Positions 1-5,339 of a stretch of 7,281 bases of DNA are shown here, piece after piece. The position numbers and the translations under genes were made by a program. A model generated the notes under the pieces. It had not been told where the DNA came from and did no database searches. It saw only the letters and a list, made by a program, of their open reading frames with translations. Positions within the stretch are counted from its first letter, which is position 1. Every line of letters begins with the position of its first letter. The DNA is from JBILVQ01 sp044370375 (GTDB lineage Bacteria; Bacteroidota; Bacteroidia; UBA4408), in the NCBI GenBank assembly GCA_044370375.1, contig JBILVQ010000151.1, positions 1-7,281 of the forward strand, in the 5' to 3' direction.

Positions 1-1
1 A

Positions 2-1429
2 GTGCAAAGAGAAACTTTTTTAAAATTAGTGAAGTCTGCCCGAGATACCGAATGGGGCAAACAACACCATTATGCCGATATACGCGATGAAAAGCAGTTC
101 CGCAGGCAGGTGCAGGTGCACGATTATGAAACCTTTCAACCCTATGTGGAAAGAATTCGCAAAGGCCAGCAGAATATACTATGGCCTTCCGAAATTCGCT
201 GGTTTGCAAAATCTTCCGGTACTACCTCTGCCAAAAGCAAGTTTATCCCCGTTTCGCAAGAGTCGCTCGAAGAATGTCATTTCAAAGGGGGCAAAGATAT
301 GCTCACCCTTTACCTGACCAATTTTCCTGAATCGCAAATTTTTACAGGCAAATCGCTAACCCTTTCAGGCAGTTTGCGAAATACCGGAGAACTGGTGAAT
401 GGCATGGAGGGTGATTTATCCGCGGTTATTCTTCATAACCTTCCTTTCCTTGCAGAGTTTGCACGAACCCCCAGTCCAGATATTGCATTGATGGATAACT
501 GGGATAAAAAAATTGCTAAAATTGCCGAAGCTACCATTCAACAGAATGTAACTTCTTTGGCAGGTGTTCCTTCATGGATGTTGTTGCTCATGCACCATGT
601 GCTGAAGATAACCGGAAAAAGAAATCTGCACGAGGTTTGGCCGGAGTTGGAAGTTTTCTTTCATGGTGGTGTGAATTTTTCTCCTTACCAAAGGCAGTTT
701 GAAGAAATTGTTGATACCGGTAAAATGAAATTTCTTGAAACCTATAATGCTTCGGAGGGCTTTTTCGGTATTCAGGATCAAGCCGACAAAAGGGATTTGC
801 TCCTTATGCTCGATTACGGTATTTACTATGAGTTTATACCCAACAAATTGTTTCAGGAAGGCGACCGCAATGCCATTGGTTTGGATGAGGTTCAATTAGG
901 CGTTGATTATGCCTTGGTGATTTCCACCAATGGCGGATTATGGCGATACCTGATTGGCGATACCATTCAATTCACTTCTCTTCATCCTTTCAGAATAAAA
1001 ATAGTGGGTCGCACCAAGCATTTTATCAATGCCTTTGGAGAAGAACTGATGATTGATAACACCGAGGAAGCCTTCAGGATTGCCTGCGATAAAACCAATG
1101 CAAGGGTGCTGGATTACACCGGTGCTCCCGTCTTTTCCGACAAAGGAAATGCAGGTGCTCATCAATACCTTGTTGAGTTTAGTCAGCCACCAAAGGATTT
1201 GATTTATTTTAGCGAGTTGTTCGACAATGCATTAAAATCGTTGAATTCAGATTATGAGGCTAAACGATATCATGACTTAATTTTAGGTCCGCCCCAATTG
1301 GTCAATGTCCCTGAATCAACTTTCTATAATTGGCTCAAGAAGCAAAACAAATTGGGCGGTCAGTTTAAAGTTCCCCGACTGTTAAACGACAGAAAAGTAA
1401 TTGATGAAATAATTTCAACCCTTGCATGA
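2..1429 (+). CDS. GH3-family adenylate-forming (acyl-acid amido synthetase-like) enzyme, 5' partial
   Basis: Homologue of the plant GH3 'auxin-responsive' enzymes, which activate a carboxylic acid with ATP and conjugate it to an amino acid. The substrate of the bacterial members is not known to me. Visible residues are numbered from the GTG at position 2. The ATP-binding loop SSGTTSAKSK is at 71-80, TYNASEG at 247-253 matches the second nucleotide-binding motif, and RYLIGD at 315-320 matches the third. GGQFKVPRL near 452-460 matches the C-terminal segment carrying the catalytic-type lysine (K456). The frame is open to the left edge. The GTG is most likely an internal valine, because homologues carry some 25-35 more residues before this point. 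All motifs are intact, so the gene is cut by the window and not broken. No signal peptide can be judged; the enzyme is presumably cytoplasmic. The stop is one base before the next start codon, which suggests translational coupling. Family assignment is confident; the physiological role is open. Confidence 0.9.
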   Translation: MQRETFLKLVKSARDTEWGKQHHYADIRDEKQFRRQVQVHDYETFQPYVERIRKGQQNILWPSEIRWFAKSSGTTSAKSKFIPVSQESLEECHFKGGKDMLTLYLTNFPESQIFTGKSLTLSGSLRNTGELVNGMEGDLSAVILHNLPFLAEFARTPSPDIALMDNWDKKIAKIAEATIQQNVTSLAGVPSWMLLLMHHVLKITGKRNLHEVWPELEVFFHGGVNFSPYQRQFEEIVDTGKMKFLETYNASEGFFGIQDQADKRDLLLMLDYGIYYEFIPNKLFQEGDRNAIGLDEVQLGVDYALVISTNGGLWRYLIGDTIQFTSLHPFRIKIVGRTKHFINAFGEELMIDNTEEAFRIACDKTNARVLDYTGAPVFSDKGNAGAHQYLVEFSQPPKDLIYFSELFDNALKSLNSDYEAKRYHDLILGPPQLVNVPESTFYNWLKKQNKLGGQFKVPRLLNDRKVIDEIISTLA

Positions 1430-1430
1430 A

Positions 1431-2234
1431 ATGAAAGTTTTTAAACTGCTTTTTCTGCTGCTGTTGGCCTGTCCTGTTTGTCCTGTTTTGGCACAGGTAC
1501 AAATGGCCAGCATTAAATACACGCTAAAAGGTAACAGCGATTTTATCCGCTGCGATCAATTGGGAAACTTGTACCTGGTGAAAAATGACCAGTTGATGAA
1601 GTATGATGCGCAGGGAAAACTGATTAATCGGTATAGCAACAAAACGCTGGGGTCAATTCAGTTTCTGGATGTAAGCAATCCGATGAAAATCCTGATTTTT
1701 TATCCGGCTTTTAACAAAATTGTTTTTTTAGATAATCAACTGTCGGAGAATGGCCGACCGGTAAATCTTTCTGATTATGAAATGGATCAAACCATTTTAG
1801 CCTGCACCTCGCATGATAATTCTTTTTGGGTTTACGACCAGCGGAATTTCGAATTGGTCAGGATGGACCAAAACATGCAGGTGACCCACCGAACCGGCAA
1901 TATACCCCAACAAACAGGCTTGGAAATTAAACCCTTGAATGTTTATGAGTATAACAATTGGCTCTATGCCTGCGATTCTGTGGCTGGTATTTTTGTTTTT
2001 GATATTTACGGCACGTATTACAAAACCATACCATTGAAAGGGTTGATGGAAGTGCAATTCGATAATAATTCACTTTGGTATTTTCAGGCAGGGAAGTTGG
2101 AAGGCATTAATTTGCAAACCTTGCAGCCAGAAAAGAAAGAATTGCCACGGGCGGGTGCGTCCTTTGTTTTGCTTCAGGGCTCCCGTTTGTATTTGAAAGA
2201 TGCAGACCAAACCATTTGCTATATTTACCCCTGA
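1431..2234 (+). CDS. Exported beta-propeller-like protein of unknown function
   Basis: 267-residue protein that I recognise only as a conserved Bacteroidota hypothetical. I chose the ATG at 1431, one base after the GH3 stop, over an in-frame TTG at 1422, because it places the basic-hydrophobic signal sequence (MKVFKLLFLLLLA) at the true N-terminus. Export signal: either signal peptidase I cleavage after VLA (about residue 21) or lipoprotein processing at C14 in LLAC. The sequence allows both. The mature part shows recurring blade-like units with an aromatic or LY pair followed by a polar turn, at about 42-63, 128-151, 174-198, 211-232 and 249-267. This suits a six-bladed or NHL/YVTN-type propeller. 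No catalytic motif is visible. Periplasmic or membrane-anchored location is inferred. It lies between GH3 and cdd in a tight + strand run, 24 bases before cdd, so it is probably co-transcribed. The fold is inferred from pattern only. Confidence 0.85.
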   Translation: MKVFKLLFLLLLACPVCPVLAQVQMASIKYTLKGNSDFIRCDQLGNLYLVKNDQLMKYDAQGKLINRYSNKTLGSIQFLDVSNPMKILIFYPAFNKIVFLDNQLSENGRPVNLSDYEMDQTILACTSHDNSFWVYDQRNFELVRMDQNMQVTHRTGNIPQQTGLEIKPLNVYEYNNWLYACDSVAGIFVFDIYGTYYKTIPLKGLMEVQFDNNSLWYFQAGKLEGINLQTLQPEKKELPRAGASFVLLQGSRLYLKDADQTICYIYP

Positions 2235-2258
2235 TTTGCCTAACAAAACGGCCCCTTT

Positions 2259-2744
2259 ATGAGCGAAAAAAAAGTTGTTATTGAGTACACCGTTTTTGAT
2301 GGTCCTGAAAAACTTGATCAAACAGGCAGACAATTGTTGGATTTAGCCATGGAAGCTTCCCGCAAAGCCTACTCCCCTTATTCTAAGTTCAGGGTTGGTG
2401 CCGCCCTATTATTGGCCGATGATTCCATTGTAACGGGTAGTAATCAGGAAAATGCAGCCTATCCCTCGGGTATTTGTGCCGAACGGGTTGCTATTTTTTA
2501 CGCATCTTCCCAAAAACCCGGAGTGGCATATCGAAGAATGGCCATTGTTGCACCCGATAGTCCCGCCGGAAGCGAGTTCCCTATTTCCCCCTGTGGCGCT
2601 TGCCGCCAGGTGTTGGCCGAATACGAAGGAATGCAGCAAGACCCTCTCGAAATTATCCTCTGGGACGGCAAAGGAAGTATCTGGATGTTCAAAGGAATTG
2701 CCCAATTATTGCCCTTTTATTTTTCTGCCGGTAGTTTAGGCTGA
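2259..2744 (+). CDS. cdd: Cytidine deaminase
   Basis: Hydrolytically deaminates cytidine and deoxycytidine to uridine and deoxyuridine in pyrimidine salvage; a cytoplasmic zinc enzyme. The 161-residue product has the complete CDA signature. N62 and E64 in NQEN correspond to the nucleoside-ribose-binding pair. CAER at 73-76 supplies zinc ligand C73 and catalytic proton-shuttle E75. PCGACRQ at 111-117 supplies zinc ligands C112 and C115. The three-cysteine zinc site fits the small homotetrameric class (Bacillus type) and not the two-domain E. coli type. It is somewhat longer than the roughly 136-residue Bacillus protein because of an N-terminal extension of about 20 residues. The ATG at 2259 follows an A-rich leader without a Shine-Dalgarno motif, as usual in this phylum. 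It sits 24 bases after the propeller gene and 72 bases before pdhA. From memory, a cdd-pdhA-pdhC order also occurs in Flavobacteriia, so the neighbourhood looks ancestral. Confidence 0.96.
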   Translation: MSEKKVVIEYTVFDGPEKLDQTGRQLLDLAMEASRKAYSPYSKFRVGAALLLADDSIVTGSNQENAAYPSGICAERVAIFYASSQKPGVAYRRMAIVAPDSPAGSEFPISPCGACRQVLAEYEGMQQDPLEIILWDGKGSIWMFKGIAQLLPFYFSAGSLG

Positions 2745-2762
2745 GAATTTGCCCTTTTCTTC

Positions 2763-2770
2763 TATTTTTG
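2763..2770 (+). promoter_or_regulatory. Candidate -7 promoter element for pdhA-pdhC
   Basis: TATTTTTG matches the Bacteroidota primary-sigma -7 consensus TAnnTTTG exactly and lies 46 bases before the pdhA start. The partner -33 TTG is not found at the expected distance. A TTTG at 2748-2751 is present but leaves only 11 bases between the boxes, where about 19-21 would be expected. An A/T-rich region can produce this octamer by chance, so the call is tentative. If real, transcription would start near 2775-2778, just before the hairpin at 2778-2795. Confidence 0.4.
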
Positions 2771-2777
2771 CACCCTA

Positions 2778-2795
2778 CCGGAACCATTTTTCCGG
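2778..2795 (+). other. Perfect 6-bp hairpin in the pdhA leader
   Basis: CCGGAA (2778-2783), loop CCATTT, TTCCGG (2790-2795). No T-run follows (next bases are ACAATTG), so it is not a standard terminator for cdd. A weaker CAATT/AATTG pairing (2797-2801 with 2808-2812) lies directly after it, just before the pdhA start. It may be an mRNA-stabilising 5' structure, an operator-like palindrome, or chance. The inverted repeat itself is certain; the function is not. Confidence 0.45.
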
Positions 2796-2816
2796 ACAAT
2801 TGTTTGATAATTGGTT

Positions 2817-3812
2817 ATGAAAAAAACAAAATTTACAAAAGAACATTATCTGAACTGGTATGAGTCTATGCTACTGATGCGCAGGTTTGAAGAGCGTACT
2901 GGTCAGCTTTACATACAACAAAAAATAAGAGGTTTTTGTCACTTGTACATTGGTCAGGAAGCCTTGGTGGCCGGTGCGGTGAGTGCAACCAACGAAGATG
3001 ATAACATGATTACCGCTTACCGTGATCATGCCCACCCCATCGGTCGTGGGATGCATCCTAAGTATATTATGGCCGAATTGTTTGCCAAGGTAACAGGCTG
3101 CTCCAAAGGAAAAGGAGGCTCAATGCATTTGTTCTCGAAAGAGTACCGTTTTTTTGGCGGCCATGGAATTGTAGGTGGTCAGATTCCGTTGGGTGCAGGG
3201 ATTGCATTTGCCGACCAATACAACGGCAACAAAAGGGTAACCCTTTGCTACATGGGTGATGGTGCTGTTCGTCAGGGTGCATTGCACGAAGCCTTTAATA
3301 TGGCCATGTTGTGGAAATTGCCGGTGATTTTTATCATCGAAAATAATAATTATGCCATGGGTACTTCGGTGGAAAGAACCAGTAATGTGCATGATTTGTA
3401 CAAAATTGGTCTTGGATACGAAATGCCCTCTTTTCAGGTGGATGGTATGAGTTGCGAAGCTTTTCATGATGCCATCGCAGAAGCGGCCGATCGGGCCAGG
3501 AAAGGAGAAGGCCCCACTTTGCTGGAAGCCAAAACCTATCGTTACCGCGGACATTCAATGAGTGATCCGGCAAAATACAGAACCAAAGAAGAAGTTGAAG
3601 AATACAAGGCCAAAGACCCCATTGAACAAGTGTTGGCAGTAATTCAAAAGAACAAATGGTTGAGCGATGCCGATATTGAAGCCATGGAAGCAAAGGTGAA
3701 AGCTATTGTAGATGAGTCTGTTCAATTTGCAGAAGAATCTCCCTACCCTGAAGCCCACGAATTGTACGAGGACGTTTACACACAAAGTGATTATCCTTAC
3801 TTAAAAGATTAG
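2817..3812 (+). CDS. pdhA: Pyruvate dehydrogenase E1 component, alpha subunit
   Basis: Thiamine-diphosphate-dependent E1 alpha subunit. It decarboxylates pyruvate and, with E1 beta, transfers the acetyl group to the lipoyl arm of E2. The product has 331 residues, normal for alpha subunits of the alpha2-beta2 type. I start at the ATG at 2817; an in-frame TTG two codons upstream is less likely. Visible motifs: GDG at 147-149 through the asparagines at 176-178 (ENNNYAMGTS), which is the ThDP/Mg-binding motif, and YRYRGHSMSDP at 241-251, the active-site loop including H246. S249 aligns with the eukaryotic phosphorylation site 1; the site-2 serine is absent (DPAKYRT). There is no fused beta domain, and no E1 beta gene lies between it and pdhC, so pdhB must be elsewhere. 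A branched-chain 2-oxoacid E1 alpha is the main alternative, but the human-PDHA-like loop and the following E2 favour pyruvate. The stop is 23 bases before pdhC, indicating an operon. Confidence 0.94.
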   Translation: MKKTKFTKEHYLNWYESMLLMRRFEERTGQLYIQQKIRGFCHLYIGQEALVAGAVSATNEDDNMITAYRDHAHPIGRGMHPKYIMAELFAKVTGCSKGKGGSMHLFSKEYRFFGGHGIVGGQIPLGAGIAFADQYNGNKRVTLCYMGDGAVRQGALHEAFNMAMLWKLPVIFIIENNNYAMGTSVERTSNVHDLYKIGLGYEMPSFQVDGMSCEAFHDAIAEAADRARKGEGPTLLEAKTYRYRGHSMSDPAKYRTKEEVEEYKAKDPIEQVLAVIQKNKWLSDADIEAMEAKVKAIVDESVQFAEESPYPEAHELYEDVYTQSDYPYLKD

Positions 3813-3835
3813 ATTCAACCCACAAGCATAAAACT

Positions 3836-5077
3836 ATGGCGGAAATTGTACGCATGCCCAAATTGAGCGATACCATGACAGATGGAGTGGTTGCTAAATG
3901 GCATAAAAAAATTGGTGATAAGGTAAAAAACGGTGAGTTGTTGGCCGATATTGAAACCGACAAAGCAACCATGGAGTTTGAATCCTTTCAAGACGGTGTG
4001 CTTTTGCACATTGGTGTGGAAGAAGGAAAAGGTGCACCGGTTGATAGTATTCTCGCTATCCTTGGAAATGCCGGTGAGGATGTAAGTGCCTTGCTAAAGG
4101 CCGATACTGCTGCTCCTGCTGTTGCTGCCAAGGAGGAAATTCCTTCAAGTGCTCCGGCTCCAACCGCATCTGCCGCCATTCCATCTGCCACCCCGGTTGC
4201 TGTTTCAGGGCAGGATGGCCGCTTAAAGGCTTCGCCACTGGCCAAAAAAATGGCCGAAGAAAAAGGCATTGATATTCGCGCAGTAAAAGGCAGTGGCGAT
4301 GATGGCAGAATTATCAGAAGAGATATTGAGAACTTTAAAGAAACTGCTAAGTCAGCCAAACCTGCTTTTGTGGGTGCTCAAACTGTTTTAGGACAGGAAT
4401 CGTTTACCGAGGAACCTGTTTCTCAAATGCGTAAAACCATTGCCCGCCGCTTAAGCGAAAGCAAGCATACTGCTCCGCATTTTTATTTGAAATTAGATAT
4501 TGATATGGAGAAGGCATGGGAAGCAAGAGCTGCCATGAATGAAATTTCTCCTTCAAAAATATCTTTCAACGATATTGTTATTAAAGCAGTTTCTATGGCT
4601 TTGCGTCAGCATCCGAAAGTAAATTCTTCCTGGCTGGGTGATAAAATCCGTTACAACAATCATGTTCATATTGGTGTGGCCATTGCCGTTGAAGAAGGAT
4701 TGTTGGTTCCGGTTGTGCGTTTTGCCGATCAAAAATCATTGTCGCAAATTGCCACCGAGGTAAAAGATTACGGAAAGAAGGCAAAGGAGAAAAAGCTACA
4801 GCCTTCCGATTGGGAAGGAAATACCTTTACCATCAGTAATTTGGGGATGTTTGGCATTGATGATTTTACCGCCATTATCAATACTCCGGATGCCTGCATC
4901 CTTGCAGTTGGCGCCATCAGAGATACACCGGTGGTAAAGAATGGTGCCGTGGTTCCCGGAAAATTGATGACCGTTTCTTTGAGTTGCGATCATCGGGTGG
5001 TGGATGGCTCCATTGGTGCAGCCTTTTTGCAAACGCTGAAAACGTATCTTGAAAATCCTGTTATGCTGCTGGTGTAA
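3836..5077 (+). CDS. pdhC: Pyruvate dehydrogenase E2, dihydrolipoamide acetyltransferase
   Basis: Core subunit of the pyruvate dehydrogenase complex; it carries the acetyl group on lipoyl-lysine and transfers it to CoA. The 413 residues divide as follows. One lipoyl domain lies at about 1-80, with the lipoylated lysine K43 in ETDKATME. An Ala/Pro-rich flexible linker follows at about 88-127. The peripheral-subunit-binding domain at about 130-167 (ASPLAKKMAEEKGID then GDDGRI) docks E1/E3. After a short linker comes the acetyltransferase domain from about 193 to the end, with the catalytic DHRVVDG at 385-391 (H386, D390). All key residues are present. Only one lipoyl domain is present, whereas some Bacteroidota E2 proteins have two, as I recall. 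It starts 23 bases after pdhA and is followed by a strong terminator, so it ends the operon. A 2-oxoglutarate or branched-chain E2 is possible, but the sequence style and pairing with pdhA support pyruvate. Confidence 0.95.
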   Translation: MAEIVRMPKLSDTMTDGVVAKWHKKIGDKVKNGELLADIETDKATMEFESFQDGVLLHIGVEEGKGAPVDSILAILGNAGEDVSALLKADTAAPAVAAKEEIPSSAPAPTASAAIPSATPVAVSGQDGRLKASPLAKKMAEEKGIDIRAVKGSGDDGRIIRRDIENFKETAKSAKPAFVGAQTVLGQESFTEEPVSQMRKTIARRLSESKHTAPHFYLKLDIDMEKAWEARAAMNEISPSKISFNDIVIKAVSMALRQHPKVNSSWLGDKIRYNNHVHIGVAIAVEEGLLVPVVRFADQKSLSQIATEVKDYGKKAKEKKLQPSDWEGNTFTISNLGMFGIDDFTAIINTPDACILAVGAIRDTPVVKNGAVVPGKLMTVSLSCDHRVVDGSIGAAFLQTLKTYLENPVMLLV

Positions 5078-5099
5078 TAGAATATTATTTTTGTATGAG

Positions 5100-5134
5100 A
5101 ACGATTAGTACTTTGTACTAATCGTTTTTTTTTT
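5100..5134 (+). terminator. Rho-independent terminator of the + strand cluster
   Basis: An 11-bp perfect stem, AACGATTAGTA (5100-5110) with TACTAATCGTT (5116-5126) around the loop CTTTG, runs directly into an uninterrupted ten-T tract (5125-5134). It lies 22 bases after the pdhC stop. The opposite strand has no matching U-tract on the other side of the stem, so it acts on + strand transcripts only and does not serve the converging peptidase gene. Confidence 0.93.
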
Positions 5135-5202
5135 ACCCATATAAAACCAGCCGTGGCCAAAATCTTCGTTGATGGCCAAACAAACAATGTATTTATGGCT
5201 TA

Positions 5203-5270
5203 GGGATTGCAATGGAAACCCTTTGCGGGTTGCCTGAAAGGAACCCGGCAAAGGTTGGAATGAAAAGCCC
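5203..5270 (+). repeat. Structured intergenic element, possible dispersed repeat or ncRNA
   Basis: A long imperfect hairpin occupies 5217-5256. AACCC/TTTGC/GGGTT on the left pairs with AACCC/GGCAAA/GGTT on the right, giving 14 pairs with one bulged base on each side (C5221 and G5247). A further CCT/AGG pairing closes the top of the loop. The hairpin is bracketed by two related boxes: GATTGCAATGGAAACCC (5205-5221) and GGTTGGAATGAAAAGCC (5253-5269), matching at 13 of 17 positions. From memory, this box-hairpin-box layout resembles a widespread Bacteroidota/Flavobacteria intergenic repeat, perhaps the Rfam Flavo-1 RNA motif. That resemblance is unverified. No gene is supported here, and strand is arbitrary for a repeat. 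Confidence 0.45.
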
Positions 5271-5271
5271 G

Positions 5272-5327
5272 GCCTGCCCCTTAGGACAAATGCCTAATTT
5301 TTAGGACGTGGTACTAAAGGGGCAGGC
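5272..5327 (-). repeat. GC-rich inverted repeat downstream of the S9 peptidase gene; possible transcript-end hairpin
   Basis: GCCTGCCCCTT (5272-5282) pairs perfectly with AAGGGGCAGGC (5317-5327), an 11-bp stem with a 34-base interior. The interior contains a nested CCTAA-TTT-TTAGG hairpin (5293-5305) and two copies of TTAGGAC (5281-5287 and 5301-5307). It begins 12 bases past the stop of the - strand peptidase gene, so it could form at the end of that mRNA. Read on the - strand, it is followed only by CGGGCTTTTC, a weak T-run, so it is at best a poor intrinsic terminator. It may belong to the same repeat element as 5203-5270. Confidence 0.5.
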
Positions 5328-5339
5328 AAGCCCCAAATG

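Noticed and set aside
2..4. GTG at the left edge as a real start of the GH3 gene
   Set aside because: Homologues have about 25-35 further residues upstream, and the visible sequence begins in the middle of a conserved helix-like region; the window edge has simply cut the gene.
2790..2816. Possible terminator for cdd formed by the CCGGAA/TTCCGG hairpin
   Set aside because: The stem is short and is followed by ACAATTG, with no T-tract, so it does not fit a rho-independent terminator.
3120..3554. A 144-codon - strand ORF opposite pdhA
   Set aside because: It is antisense to a fully conserved enzyme, and its product (rich in His, Phe and Thr) resembles no protein I know. It is a shadow of pdhA codon structure.
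3988..4359. A 123-codon - strand ORF opposite the pdhC linker
   Set aside because: The Ala/Ser/Pro-rich product is the mirror of the repetitive Ala/Pro linker codons in E2, not an independent gene.
5086..5093. A second exact TAnnTTTG box (TATTTTTG) right after pdhC
   Set aside because: It stands only 7 bases before the terminator stem, has no -33 partner and no gene to transcribe on that strand, so it looks like chance in A/T-rich sequence.
4990..5187. A 65-codon - strand ORF across the pdhC end and the terminator
   Set aside because: It reads through the terminator hairpin and antisense to the conserved end of pdhC; its composition looks non-coding.
5172..5237. A 21-codon + strand ORF starting MAKQTMYLWL in the convergent gap
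   Set aside because: It overlaps the large hairpin, has no recognisable similarity or start signal, and its length is expected by chance.
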